Position numbers and translations under genes: made by a program. A stretch of DNA of 64,000 bases from Shimazuella alba (GTDB taxonomy: Bacteria > Bacillota > Bacilli > Thermoactinomycetales > Thermoactinomycetaceae), in contig NZ_WUUL01000001.1 of assembly GCF_009831235.1 (NCBI RefSeq), positions 62,001 to 126,000 of the forward strand, given 5' to 3'. Position 1 is the stretch's first letter, and each line of letters opens with the position of its first letter. The notes beneath the pieces are model-generated. The model was not told where the DNA came from. It did not search any database and saw only the letters and a program-made list of their open reading frames with translations. Positions 52,884 to 62,370 of this stretch are shown piece after piece.

Positions 52884-54650
52884 TTAACTCCTTGGAATAA
52901 TTGGTAGAACAATAGCAGAAGGATGTTCTTTATCATGCAGGACTGTTTGCTGGGCGACGATAAGATCCTTCTCTTGATCCTCTCCAAAATCATGACCCGT
53001 ATTCGGGTTTCGATCCCAACGAGGGAAGTTACTACTTGTGATATCCAAGCGGATTCGATGTCCTTTTTTAAACAGATTACTCGTAGCCCATAGGTCAATC
53101 TCATAAAGATAAGCTTTTCCTGGTTCGATGAGGCTTGGTTTTTCTCTTTTTTGTACATTTCGGAAACGAGCACGAATAATACCATCTGTCAAATTGATGG
53201 CTGAACCATCTGGATGTACATCCACTAAACGAGCGACAAAATCTGTATCGGGCGCACTAGAAGTAGCCCATAATTTTACTTTTACTGGTCCTGTTACTTC
53301 TACATCTTTTTCTAAAACTGGGGTGGTGTATACTAGTACATCTTCCCGCGATTCGATCTGACTTTGATCAAAAGCACCACTGTTAAAATCAGGCGGCATC
53401 ATAATGGCTCCACCTTTGGTTATTACAGGATGTAAGGGATCATAGGTAAAATGATCTGGTTTTTCTTGATCAGGAAAAATTGTACTAAGTGTCCCATCTC
53501 CTTGAAGTGTATTTGCATTTCCACCACTATGCAAATAATATTCTGTATATTGAGTACTAGGCAATGGCCATTCATATTCATCACGCCATACATTTTCGCC
53601 CATAACAAACAATTTAATCGGGGCTCCCTTGGTAATACCCGTATCGATTCCTTTTAAGAAATGATCAAACCATTGTAAATGACTGCCAATCAAGTCAATA
53701 GAAGCCGAATGACCTGCTAATCCAAAACTCACTTCTCCTGCTTGGTGACTATGATCCAAATGCTGCCAAGGTCCAATGATCAATTTACTTTGATGGGTTT
53801 CTGAGCTACTTCCGTTGTTGCGTGTTTCTAAAAAGTTTTCTATGGTTCCTTGTAAGAAAATATCGTACCAACCTGCTATATGGAGGGTAGGTATGGTGAA
53901 TTTATCGTATTTTCCTTTTAAAGATAAGTGTTCAACATACTCTGGATCCATGTCTTGTTCGAAATGTTCCAGAATAGAAGGCGCCACTTTGTTACGAGTA
54001 AAAGGTGTAAAATCCTTTAAAGGAAGGGATTGGATCTCCGTTTTTAATTGATTTAGATCAGAAATGAGTTGACTCGTAGCTCGAGTTAGTTCTTTTTGAT
54101 CCGAATAAAGTCTTGGTAGAGTATCCAAATACATCCCCATTTGCCAATAGGATAAAAAGCCTAACTCCAACGCACCAGCCCGATACATGAATCCATTGAA
54201 AGGATCGTTCCAAGAAAATCCGGGTACCGCCACTTGAAGAGCTTTGTGAGGTTGCAACATAGCTGCCCATTGTGTAAATGCAACATAAGATGAACCAAAC
54301 ATACCCACTTGACCATTACTATAGGGAAGTTTGCTTGCCCAATCGATGGTCTCATAACTATCCGAGGACTCATGTTTACTGGTTAAGATGGGGTCCAATG
54401 TCCCCTCTGAAGCAGCTCTTCCTCGAGTATCCTGAATAATCACGACATAACCTTGTTGAACCACGCGGGAGATGTCATAAAATCCAAAGTGAATAGGGGC
54501 AACATCTTTACTATATGGTGTTCGACTAAGCAGAACGGGCCATTTCCCTTTTTGATTTGGACGATAAATATTGGCTCTTAAAACAGTTCCATCTTTTATC
54601 TCAATTGGTACATTTAAATCGATGAGCATTTGTTTTTCAGAATGAGTCAT
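52884..54650 (-). CDS. CocE/NonD-family hydrolase (X-Pro dipeptidyl-peptidase S15 fold)
   Basis: A 588-residue serine hydrolase. The alpha/beta-hydrolase core has its nucleophile in GMFGSSY (Ser about 121), a catalytic Asp probably in IAGWYDIFLQG and His in GPWQHLDHSH. A C-terminal jelly-roll domain (about 340-585) is typical of the CocE/PepX family. Family members cleave esters or amides, including cocaine, glutaryl-cephalosporin and X-Pro substrates. It overlaps the MFS transporter gene by 14 bases under a MerR regulator, which suggests breakdown of the compound that is sensed and exported. That is inference. Confidence 0.88.
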   Translation of the reverse strand: MTHSEKQMLIDLNVPIEIKDGTVLRANIYRPNQKGKWPVLLSRTPYSKDVAPIHFGFYDISRVVQQGYVVIIQDTRGRAASEGTLDPILTSKHESSDSYETIDWASKLPYSNGQVGMFGSSYVAFTQWAAMLQPHKALQVAVPGFSWNDPFNGFMYRAGALELGFLSYWQMGMYLDTLPRLYSDQKELTRATSQLISDLNQLKTEIQSLPLKDFTPFTRNKVAPSILEHFEQDMDPEYVEHLSLKGKYDKFTIPTLHIAGWYDIFLQGTIENFLETRNNGSSSETHQSKLIIGPWQHLDHSHQAGEVSFGLAGHSASIDLIGSHLQWFDHFLKGIDTGITKGAPIKLFVMGENVWRDEYEWPLPSTQYTEYYLHSGGNANTLQGDGTLSTIFPDQEKPDHFTYDPLHPVITKGGAIMMPPDFNSGAFDQSQIESREDVLVYTTPVLEKDVEVTGPVKVKLWATSSAPDTDFVARLVDVHPDGSAINLTDGIIRARFRNVQKREKPSLIEPGKAYLYEIDLWATSNLFKKGHRIRLDITSSNFPRWDRNPNTGHDFGEDQEKDLIVAQQTVLHDKEHPSAIVLPIIPRS

Positions 54651-55854
54651 GTATGAGAGCTCCTTTTCGCCTAAGTTGTTTTTTATCGAATAACATACTG
54701 ATGATAGTGAAAATCACGCCAATCAAGGTAACGAAGGCTGCTATCCAAGGCAATGAAGAAAGATTTAGAGCTGGATCTTTCATCACTAACCCACCTAGAA
54801 AGGCTCCAAGCGCATTTCCCAGATTAAAAGCAGCTACATTTAATCCAGATGCAAACTGGGGAGCATCAGAAGACTTTTCCAAAATACGCATTTGCAATGG
54901 AGGGATAGATGCAAACGCTGCAACACCCCAGAAAAAAATTGTGATAATTGCTGCGATTGGATGGTAAATACTAAAAGTTAAGCTAGCCAAAACAACAGCC
55001 AACAGTGTTAGAACCACAAGTAAAGTAGGCATTAATCGTTTATCAGCAAACTTAGCCCCCGCAAAGTTACCAATTAGTGTACCCATGCCGTACACCAGCA
55101 AGATCGCCGATACATCATGAGAAGAGACTCTTGTTAGTTGTTCTAACATTGGCGTGATGTAAGTCAAAACAGTAAATACTCCAGCTATCCCAAAAACTGT
55201 CATGCAAAGTGCCATTACAACAGAAGGGCGTCGTAATACGCTTGCTTGTTTTCGTAAAGATGCTACTTTTTGTTGAGTCATATTAGGAACAAAATATGCA
55301 ATGGCGATAAAGGAAACGAGCCCAATGCCAGCGATCACATAGAAAGGCATACGCCAATCAAATGTTAGTCCTAAATAAGTACCCAAAGGGGCTCCCAATA
55401 CAGTAGATAAAGTTAAACCAGATGAAACAAGCGCCAATGCACTTGTTTGTTTTTCAGGAGGGGCAAGTCTAGCTGCAACTACATAACTTTCTCCAAAAAA
55501 TGTTCCATGCATAAAAGATACAACCACTCTTGCAATCATTAAAAATATATAATTAGGTGCCCAAGCACAAAGCAGATTCCCAAAGACGAACCCACCAACT
55601 AAGAGTAGAAGTAAGGTTTTTCGTTGGATTTTTGTCGAAATCAAAGACAGAAGAGGAACCCCGACAACCACCCCGAGCGCATATACTGATATCAATAGAC
55701 CAGCAGCAAAAAGAGATACTTCCAGATCGTTAGCTATGGTTGGTAGAAGACCCATAGGTACTAATTCGGTTGTGCCAATCCCAAAAGAGGCAAGTGCTAG
55801 TGCCCATAATGCAATTGGAAGTTTTTGTGCTTTTTCGTCCGTTTTAATGTACAT
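54637..55854 (-). CDS. MFS drug efflux transporter (DHA1 family)
   Basis: A 405-residue major facilitator with twelve predicted membrane segments. Motifs include FGIGTTELVPMGLLPTIA near the start and the sequence around GAPLGTYLGLTFDWRMPF (motif C region). It is closest in style to AraJ/YdhP-type proton-drug antiporters. ATG 55854 has AAGGTG upstream; the frame extends further to 55908 into the merR gene. It is in an operon with merR and the hydrolase. Confidence 0.88.
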   Translation of the reverse strand: MYIKTDEKAQKLPIALWALALASFGIGTTELVPMGLLPTIANDLEVSLFAAGLLISVYALGVVVGVPLLSLISTKIQRKTLLLLLVGGFVFGNLLCAWAPNYIFLMIARVVVSFMHGTFFGESYVVAARLAPPEKQTSALALVSSGLTLSTVLGAPLGTYLGLTFDWRMPFYVIAGIGLVSFIAIAYFVPNMTQQKVASLRKQASVLRRPSVVMALCMTVFGIAGVFTVLTYITPMLEQLTRVSSHDVSAILLVYGMGTLIGNFAGAKFADKRLMPTLLVVLTLLAVVLASLTFSIYHPIAAIITIFFWGVAAFASIPPLQMRILEKSSDAPQFASGLNVAAFNLGNALGAFLGGLVMKDPALNLSSLPWIAAFVTLIGVIFTIISMLFDKKQLRRKGALIHDSF

Positions 55855-55858
55855 CTCA

Positions 55859-56668
55859 TTACACCTTCTCAACTGCGATCTGAACCTCTGCGATATAATC
55901 GTTCTCACGTTTATGATCTGGATGTAGGAATATTTCTCGTCTTGGTTCGTTCTCTTTGATCTGGTAACCGTTTTGCTCGATCCAAATGGCTAAATCAGAG
56001 CTCGCTGTGCAAGGCCTAGCAGGATGACAACGATGTAATAGTGTTGCCATCATAGAGACTTCAGGTAAATATCGAACACGAACACTTGAATCAGTTGGAA
56101 TTTGCTTTAGCAGATAACCTACTTCCAGATCAATCGCTTCTTCACACTCTTCACATCCATACCAAAGGACTGCTTGAGGAAATGAAGAAAAATTTTTTCC
56201 TAAATCATGATTTAACTGGGCAAGTAGGTGGGGAATTTGTTGAATGGAAGCACGTTGTCGCAAAGAGTACATTGGTTGTTTATCCACATTTTTTAAAACT
56301 ATCTCATGCTCCGTCTTCAATATCCCTTCTTTTTCCACCTGATGAAGTCTGTTTTCAATCCGTTGTAATCGAGTTTGTTCCTCTTCCAAAAGGCTTTGAA
56401 TTTCTGCCTGCTTTATACGAAACATTCCTCTTATTTGGTCTACTGGAATGTTGTCATTCATTAACTGAGTAATTTGATGGAGTGTAAATCCCAGTTCTTT
56501 AAAAGCCAAAATACGATTCAATGGAAAAAGCTGATTTGCCGTATAGTAGCGATAACCTGTATCTGGGTCAGTATGAGCCGGTTTTAATAGATCTATTTGA
56601 TCATAATAGCGAAGAGTTTTTATCGAAACCTGACTCAGCTTGGAAAACTCACTAATTTTAAAGATGAT
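55859..56668 (-). CDS. MerR-family regulator with GyrI-like effector domain, no standard start codon
   Basis: A regulator of about 269 residues like BmrR/BltR. The MerR winged helix begins IFKISEFSKLSQVSIKTLRYYDQIDLLKPA and continues with DTGYRYYTANQL. A coiled coil follows (about 85-120), then a GyrI-like ligand-binding domain (about 125-269). In this frame there is no ATG, GTG or TTG between an upstream stop and the HTH. AAAGGGG is followed, at the right distance, by ATC ATC (56668-56663), so an ATC start is the best fit. An ATG one frame off (56674-56672) leads nowhere. A one-base mutation is the alternative. Confidence 0.8.
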   Translation of the reverse strand: MIFKISEFSKLSQVSIKTLRYYDQIDLLKPAHTDPDTGYRYYTANQLFPLNRILAFKELGFTLHQITQLMNDNIPVDQIRGMFRIKQAEIQSLLEEEQTRLQRIENRLHQVEKEGILKTEHEIVLKNVDKQPMYSLRQRASIQQIPHLLAQLNHDLGKNFSSFPQAVLWYGCEECEEAIDLEVGYLLKQIPTDSSVRVRYLPEVSMMATLLHRCHPARPCTASSDLAIWIEQNGYQIKENEPRREIFLHPDHKRENDYIAEVQIAVEKV

Positions 56669-56711
56669 TTCATCCCCTTTCGTTTGTTAGTTGTTATCAC
56701 TCTTCTAACTG

Positions 56712-56743
56712 AATATACACCTTCCAGTGCAGGGGAAAGTCAA
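56712..56743 (-). promoter_or_regulatory. MerR-type promoter/operator
   Basis: Minus-strand TTGACT (56743-56738) and TATATT (56717-56712) are separated by an over-long 20-base spacer. The spacer contains the dyad ACTTTCC-N8-GGAAGGT. Long spacers with such dyads are the hallmark of MerR-activated promoters, where the protein untwists the DNA. Confidence 0.8.
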
Positions 56744-56759
56744 GACAAATATAATAGGG

Positions 56760-57354
56760 AATAAAGAATATCGTAGAATGTAGTTTCTACGATTATCAGA
56801 TGGGTATATGTCGCAGAATCCAGAAAAAAGGGTGATTATTTTGCATATTTTTTCATCGCATATCAATGAAGAAGGGAGGACTATATGACCGAAACGATTC
56901 TCTTGTTTTAATCTCAAATTCCGGCGAAATAAAAACAACCAAAAACCATTTCCATTTACGAAAGTGTTCTGAAATGGTCCTTATTCTGATCCCTAAATAG
57001 ACTCCACATATAAGTGGTCTATTAAGCAGTTGGTTTGACATCATTATACATACACATGAAGTTACTCTTGCTATTGCAATATAATAACTGGAAAATGAGT
57101 AAGGAGTTAATTTTACTACTATATACTTTAATATTTTTGCATTAGTACCTTTTATATGTAATGTATAAATCTGAATCTACAACACCAACAATCAGATAGA
57201 GACAATGTAAAGTAGAATGATAATTGGCATTGCGAGTTTGGGAGAACAATGATAAACAAATGTAGTAGGAAAAATTTCTGATGGAACTTTTTTATTCGAA
57301 TTGCTAAAATCATGGGAGTGATCTGGTTTTCAAGAAAAGGAAGGGTGTTAGAAA
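56760..57354. other. Intergenic stretch between divergent units
   Basis: No supported gene. Short minus-strand frames at 56705-57044 have no ribosome site or recognisable product. Confidence 0.45.
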
Positions 57355-58251
57355 GTGCATTATGTCATTGGTGTCGATGGCGGCGGAACAAAAACAGTTG
57401 CGGTCGCTTATGATGTAGAGGGAAATGTGTTAGGGGAAGGAAGAAGTGGGTTTAGTAATGTAATGGTTGATTTTAAAGAAGCGACCAAACACATTTTAGA
57501 AGCTATTGAGCAGGCACAAGGAAACCTTCCAAAAGTGGATTGCAAATATATTTATCTAGGAATCGCAGGTAGTGAAGGTATCGAAAACAAAGATGAATTG
57601 ATACAAATTTTGATTGATGCATTTCAAACTAAAGTCAGTGTGGTAAACGATTCTATTATTGCACATGCTGCAACTTTAAAAGGGGAAGATGGAATATTAG
57701 CGATATCTGGAACAGGTGCTATTGCAATTGGAATAAGCTCTGAGAAACGTGTTTTCACTGGAGGATGGGGACATCTGCTTGGTGATGAAGGTAGTGGCTA
57801 TTGGATTGTGATGGAAGCATTTCGTCAGATGATTATCGAAGCTGATGAATCGCTTCCATTGGGCCAACTAAGTATGGAATTACTAAAAGAGATGGGATAT
57901 ACAGATCCTCAAGATATTAAATTATATGCTTATAGCAGACCAAAAGCAGAGATCGCAAAGTTGTGTAAAGTAGTAACACGTATAGCCATTGCTGGAGATC
58001 CCGTTGCAACAAGAATCTTGGATCATGCGGGACAAAAATTAGGAAAGATGACGTGGAATTGTTGCAAGAAATTAGGGTATAAAGATGAAATCACAATTGG
58101 ATTGAGTGGTAGTATTTTCAAAAATATTCCACCAGTGCTGGAAAGTTATAAAAAGTACTTGTCTGAAAAAATCGAGGTTCCTATTAAATGGATTCAAGAA
58201 GATTGCCCTGCCACCAAGGGAGCGTACTATCTAGCATCCAAAGAAGTCTAA
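57355..58251 (+). CDS. N-acetylglucosamine kinase, BadF/BadG type
   Basis: A 298-residue sugar kinase of the ASKHA fold. Phosphate 1 motif is VIGVDGGGTKTVAVAY at the N-terminus, phosphate 2 is ISGTGAIAIG, and the segment GGWGHLLGDEGSGYWI is typical of the BadF/BadG/BcrA/BcrD-type GlcNAc kinases. The adjacent nagAB and PTS genes support GlcNAc as substrate, perhaps from recycled or murein-derived sugar. GTG start after AAGGAAGGG. Confidence 0.8.
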   Translation: MHYVIGVDGGGTKTVAVAYDVEGNVLGEGRSGFSNVMVDFKEATKHILEAIEQAQGNLPKVDCKYIYLGIAGSEGIENKDELIQILIDAFQTKVSVVNDSIIAHAATLKGEDGILAISGTGAIAIGISSEKRVFTGGWGHLLGDEGSGYWIVMEAFRQMIIEADESLPLGQLSMELLKEMGYTDPQDIKLYAYSRPKAEIAKLCKVVTRIAIAGDPVATRILDHAGQKLGKMTWNCCKKLGYKDEITIGLSGSIFKNIPPVLESYKKYLSEKIEVPIKWIQEDCPATKGAYYLASKEV

Positions 58252-58259
58252 AAAAACAA

Positions 58260-58290
58260 ATCCCTAAGTATCTGTACTTAGGGATTATCC
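58260..58290. terminator. Terminator between the kinase gene and nagE
   Basis: A perfect 11-bp stem ATCCCTAAGTA/TACTTAGGGAT with a 4-base loop. The genes converge here. Confidence 0.7.
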
Positions 58291-58311
58291 TGTAGAAATC
58301 TTTACATCTTA

Positions 58312-59763
58312 TTAGAGTAATCTTTTCATTGCGTCTTTAATTTGTTCTGACTGCGTACCAAATACGATTTGTACAGCACCTTTACCGAGTTTCATAATTC
58401 CTGCAGCACCTAATTTTTTCAAACCAGCATCATCTGTTAATTTATCGTCTTTTACCACTAAACGAAGTCGGGTAATACATGCGTCAACATCTACGATATT
58501 TTCTGATCCGCCAACATAAGCGAGCACTTTTGCTGCTTTTTCATCCATCGTGGAAGCGCTTGCATTTTCGTCGTTATTTTCAGCTATTTCGTCATCTTCG
58601 CGTCCAGGTGTTTTTAAATTAAATTTTGTAATCAGAAGACGGAATAGTAAATAGTAGATAATAGCGAAAATGAGGCCAATTGGGATTAGTAATAATGGTT
58701 TTGTTGCTTTTCCATAAGCGAGGAAATAGTCAATTAGTCCAGCGGAAAATCCAAAACCTGTTTTTATGCCCATGGAAGTAACGATGAATCCAGCAACGCC
58801 TGAAAGAATAGCATGTACGACATAAAGTGCTGGAGCAACAAACATGAAAGCGAATTCAATTGGCTCTGTAATACCAGTCAAAAATGCTGCTAGAGCAGAA
58901 CCCATAAAGATAGAGGAGATTAATTTTCTTTTTTCTGGTTTTGCGGTATGAATAATAGCCAAAGCGGCACCTGGCAGAGCAAACATTAAGATGGGATAGA
59001 AACCAGCCATAAACATTCCTGCTGTCGGATCTCCTGCAAAATACCGATATAGGTCACCATGAATTACTTTTTGAGTAACAGGATCAGTGAAGCTTCCGAT
59101 TTGGAACCAAGCGATAGAGTTAATAACATGATGAAGACCAAAGGGAACGAGAAGACGGTTGAAAAATTGATAAATACCGGTTCCGATTGCCCCTAAACTG
59201 ACGACCCAGTTACCAAATATGTCTAATGCGTTTTGTACAGGTCCCCAAATCAAACCGAAGAGGAGAGCAACGATAACCATTGTTAAAGAAGTGACTATAG
59301 GAACAAATCTCTTTCCACCAAAGAAGCCGAGCCAATCAGGAAGTTTAATGTCGTGGTATTTATTATAGAAATAGGCTGCAAGACCCCCTGCTAAAATACC
59401 ACCTAAAACGCCCATGTCTAATTTTACATCGTTGGCGATGAACCCAAATGCAGCAGGAACTTTCGCCAATACGTTGACCAAGATCTGATATGCCATTACA
59501 GCAGCCAGTGCAGCTACTCCATCCCCTGCTAATCCAAGTGCGATCCCAACTGCAAAAATAAGTGCAAGATTATCAAAAATAGCGGATCCGCCTGCTTGCA
59601 GGAATGGGGCAATGTATTGATTGATAAAACCACCAACAGTAGTGCCGAAATGGAATTCTTTAATGTAGTCGATCGCACCGAAACGGAGCAAGATAGCAGC
59701 TGCTGGTAAACTAGCTACAGGCAGCATAAGTGATTTACCAATCTTTTGTAGAAATGCTAGCAA
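58312..59763 (-). CDS. nagE: PTS N-acetylglucosamine transporter, EIICB
   Basis: A 483-residue phosphotransferase permease of the glucose/GlcNAc family. The EIIC domain (about 1-375) has the membrane segments and the GITEPIEFAFMF motif. The EIIB domain (about 400-483) has the phospho-Cys in DACITRLRL. There is no EIIA domain, so it relies on a separate EIIA-Glc. GlcNAc specificity is inferred from the nagAB neighbours. TTG start with AAGGAGG upstream. Confidence 0.88.
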   Translation of the reverse strand: MLAFLQKIGKSLMLPVASLPAAAILLRFGAIDYIKEFHFGTTVGGFINQYIAPFLQAGGSAIFDNLALIFAVGIALGLAGDGVAALAAVMAYQILVNVLAKVPAAFGFIANDVKLDMGVLGGILAGGLAAYFYNKYHDIKLPDWLGFFGGKRFVPIVTSLTMVIVALLFGLIWGPVQNALDIFGNWVVSLGAIGTGIYQFFNRLLVPFGLHHVINSIAWFQIGSFTDPVTQKVIHGDLYRYFAGDPTAGMFMAGFYPILMFALPGAALAIIHTAKPEKRKLISSIFMGSALAAFLTGITEPIEFAFMFVAPALYVVHAILSGVAGFIVTSMGIKTGFGFSAGLIDYFLAYGKATKPLLLIPIGLIFAIIYYLLFRLLITKFNLKTPGREDDEIAENNDENASASTMDEKAAKVLAYVGGSENIVDVDACITRLRLVVKDDKLTDDAGLKKLGAAGIMKLGKGAVQIVFGTQSEQIKDAMKRLL

Positions 59764-59802
59764 TAATATTACCTCCTTAGTTACATAAATCATTTATTTC
59801 AG

Positions 59803-59838
59803 AAAGTAAATATCCATCTAACGATGGATATTTACTTT
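59803..59838 (-). repeat. Intercistronic hairpin between ptsI and nagE
   Basis: A perfect 16-bp stem with a TAAC loop immediately downstream of the ptsI stop. No T-run follows on the minus strand. It may stabilise or process the upstream mRNA or partially terminate it. Confidence 0.75.
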
Positions 59839-61558
59839 AACTGACAGAATGAGAGGCTATCGCATACTCTTGCACTTCTGCTGGAGTACCTAAGCTAAGT
59901 GCGTGTTGTGCTACTTGCTGTGCTTTCTCCATAGAAAGTTGAAGCAGCTGATGTTTAATTTTTGGAAGTAGAGTAGGTGAGACGCTGAACTCATCAAGTC
60001 CTAGCCCAAGTAGTATTTCCGTTGCATGGAGATCTCCTGCCATTTCCCCACACATCCCTGTCCATATTCCATTTCGGTGGGATGCATCAATAACCATCTT
60101 AATCAGGCGAAGGACAGCTGGATGAAAATGATCGTAGAGATCGGATATATGTTCGTTCATTCGATCCACCGCTAATGTGTACTGGACTAAATCATTCGTA
60201 CCGATACTAAAGAAGTCTACTTCTTTAGCCAATTCATCAGCAATGAGACAAGCACTTGGTATTTCGATCATGACACCTGTTTCGATGTCAGGGTCAAATG
60301 CGATGGATTCATCAGCGAGCTGTTTCTTTGTTTCTTCTAAAATTCTTTTTACTTCTTGGATCTGTTCCAGATTCGATATCATCGGGAACATGATTCTTAC
60401 TTTTCCATGTGCACTTGCACGTAGTAATGCTCGTAGTTGTGTTTGAAAGAGGGCTGGTCTGCTTAAAGAGATTCGAATCGCACGCCAGCCCAGAAAAGGA
60501 TTCATTTCTTCTGGTAAATCAAGATATGGCAGATGTTTATCACCACCGATATCAAGGGTACGAATGATAACTGGTTTGCCCCCTAAATTTTTGACTACTT
60601 CGGAATAAGCATCGTATTGTTCTTCTTCACTGGGAAGGGAGCTACGATCCATGAAAAGAAACTCACTACGGAATAAGCCGATTCCTTCTCCGCCCTGTTC
60701 TAAGACTTCTTCTGCGTCTTGTGGTCCTTTGATATTAGCAACAAGCTCGATGGGAGTTCCGTCTTTTGTGACTGCTTTTCTGTCTTTGAGCAAGGCAAGT
60801 TGTTCTTTCTCTTTTTGTTCCTCTTTTTGTTTTTCTTCGTAAGCAGAGATGAGTGCAGCGTCTGGATTGATAAAAATCTCACCAGTTGAACCATCAATAA
60901 TAAGAGAATCTCCTGTAGCTATTTCTATTGCCAACTGTTCACCAATACCCATAATTGCTGGGATCCCCAGAGAACGTGCCAATATAGCAGCGTGTGATGT
61001 CTTCCCGCCTTTTGCGACGATGATAGCTTTCACGCGGTCTCTTGGAAGGGTAACAGTCTCTGAAGGAGTCAAATCATCAGATACCAAAATAAAAGATCCC
61101 TCTGGTTGGATTGTTTTTTCTTCGCTTTTGCCGAGAATATTTGCAATCAATCTATTACCTATATCTTTGATATCTGTAGCTCTTTCTCGCATGTACTCAT
61201 CATCTATGTTCTCGAATATCTTTACAAACTGGTCAACAGTTACCTGCACAGCAGAGGACACATCAATAAGATCATTTTGAATATGATTGTTAATCTCATC
61301 AATAAATGCCGGATCTTTCAGTAACATCAAATGAGCAGACATGATAGATGCTTGTTCTTCCCCTACAGAATCCAGTAGTTGCTGATGCAGTTTGGTGAGT
61401 TGCTCTTCTGTTTGGGTTATCCCGACTTCTAATTTCTGTTGTTCGGTAGAGATTTCTTCTTTTGTAATACTTTTCTTTTCGGTTGTAATGGATTTGCTTT
61501 CTAAAAATAACGCTGTACTGATAGCTACTCCTGGTGAAACAGGAATTCCTTTCAACAT
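59837..61558 (-). CDS. ptsI: Phosphoenolpyruvate-protein phosphotransferase (Enzyme I)
   Basis: A 573-residue PTS Enzyme I that transfers phosphate from PEP to HPr. The N-terminal domain has the phospho-His in GGKTSHAAILARSLGIPA (about residue 186). The C-terminal PEP-binding domain shows GIGLFRSEFLFM, MIEIPSACL and GMCGEMAGD. No ptsH follows or precedes it in this operon, which is unusual. ATG after GAGAGG. Confidence 0.95.
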   Translation of the reverse strand: MLKGIPVSPGVAISTALFLESKSITTEKKSITKEEISTEQQKLEVGITQTEEQLTKLHQQLLDSVGEEQASIMSAHLMLLKDPAFIDEINNHIQNDLIDVSSAVQVTVDQFVKIFENIDDEYMRERATDIKDIGNRLIANILGKSEEKTIQPEGSFILVSDDLTPSETVTLPRDRVKAIIVAKGGKTSHAAILARSLGIPAIMGIGEQLAIEIATGDSLIIDGSTGEIFINPDAALISAYEEKQKEEQKEKEQLALLKDRKAVTKDGTPIELVANIKGPQDAEEVLEQGGEGIGLFRSEFLFMDRSSLPSEEEQYDAYSEVVKNLGGKPVIIRTLDIGGDKHLPYLDLPEEMNPFLGWRAIRISLSRPALFQTQLRALLRASAHGKVRIMFPMISNLEQIQEVKRILEETKKQLADESIAFDPDIETGVMIEIPSACLIADELAKEVDFFSIGTNDLVQYTLAVDRMNEHISDLYDHFHPAVLRLIKMVIDASHRNGIWTGMCGEMAGDLHATEILLGLGLDEFSVSPTLLPKIKHQLLQLSMEKAQQVAQHALSLGTPAEVQEYAIASHSVS

Positions 61559-61608
61559 AACTATTACCTCTCATCTTTAAGAAATTTTTTCTATAACAGT
61601 AAAGATCA

Positions 61609-62370
61609 TTATTGATTTACCATAATAGTAGGAGGGCGGTAATGTAATCGGTTCGCCACTTCTTTGTTCACAAGTACAAGTACATTGGAATGCAATTGCA
61701 AGATGGAAGCAGGAAGATTAGGGTCAACGACACCTGAAAAAATAGCATCAATAGCTTCTGCTTTCGATTCTTTATGCGCCATTAATAAGATAGTTTTTGC
61801 TCGCATAATACTTCCAATTCCCATTGTAATAGCTTGTCTTGGTACTTCATTCGAATCATTGAAAAATCGAGCATTATCTTGAATAGTTCGTGGTGCCAGA
61901 TCGGTAATATGGGTATCTAACGTCATTCGTTTAGCAGGTTCATTAAAACCGATGTGTCCATTTGATCCAATTCCAAGAATTTGTAAATCAATATGATCCA
62001 CTTCGGTTAATTGCTTTTCATATTCTCGACAAGCTTCCTTTGGATCTGTAAAAATACCTCTTGGAAAGTGAATGTTATTTTTTGCTATATTCACCTTGGA
62101 AAAAAGATGTTGATTCATAAAGTAATAATAGCTTTGTGGATGCTCCTTAGGTAAACCTACGTATTCATCTAAATTAAATGTAAGGACATCTTTAAAATCA
62201 ATTTCCTTTTCATTGTATAGATGAACAAGTTCTTGGTATAGTCCAAGTGGTGTACTTCCAGTAGCTAGTCCCAGTACCGTATTTGGTTTTTTCCTAACTA
62301 ATTCAGCAATGTATTTTGCAGTTTGTCTACTCAGTGTCTGATAATCATCATATACAACTAATTCAATCAC
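61609..62370 (-). CDS. nagB: Glucosamine-6-phosphate deaminase
   Basis: A 253-residue isomerase/deaminase that converts GlcN-6-P to fructose-6-P and ammonium. GLATGSTPLGLYQ binds phosphate, FNLDEYVGL holds the catalytic Asp, and GIGSNGHIGFNEP contains the catalytic His and Glu. GTG start overlapping the nagA stop by 8 bases. Confidence 0.96.
   Translation of the reverse strand: MIELVVYDDYQTLSRQTAKYIAELVRKKPNTVLGLATGSTPLGLYQELVHLYNEKEIDFKDVLTFNLDEYVGLPKEHPQSYYYFMNQHLFSKVNIAKNNIHFPRGIFTDPKEACREYEKQLTEVDHIDLQILGIGSNGHIGFNEPAKRMTLDTHITDLAPRTIQDNARFFNDSNEVPRQAITMGIGSIMRAKTILLMAHKESKAEAIDAIFSGVVDPNLPASILQLHSNVLVLVNKEVANRLHYRPPTIMVNQ

Noticed and set aside
56853-57044. A 63-codon minus-strand frame between merR and the sugar kinase
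   Set aside because: It has no ribosome site and no recognisable domain; composition is not coding-like.
60849-61280. A 143-codon plus-strand frame
   Set aside because: It is an antisense shadow of ptsI, whose motifs are unambiguous.
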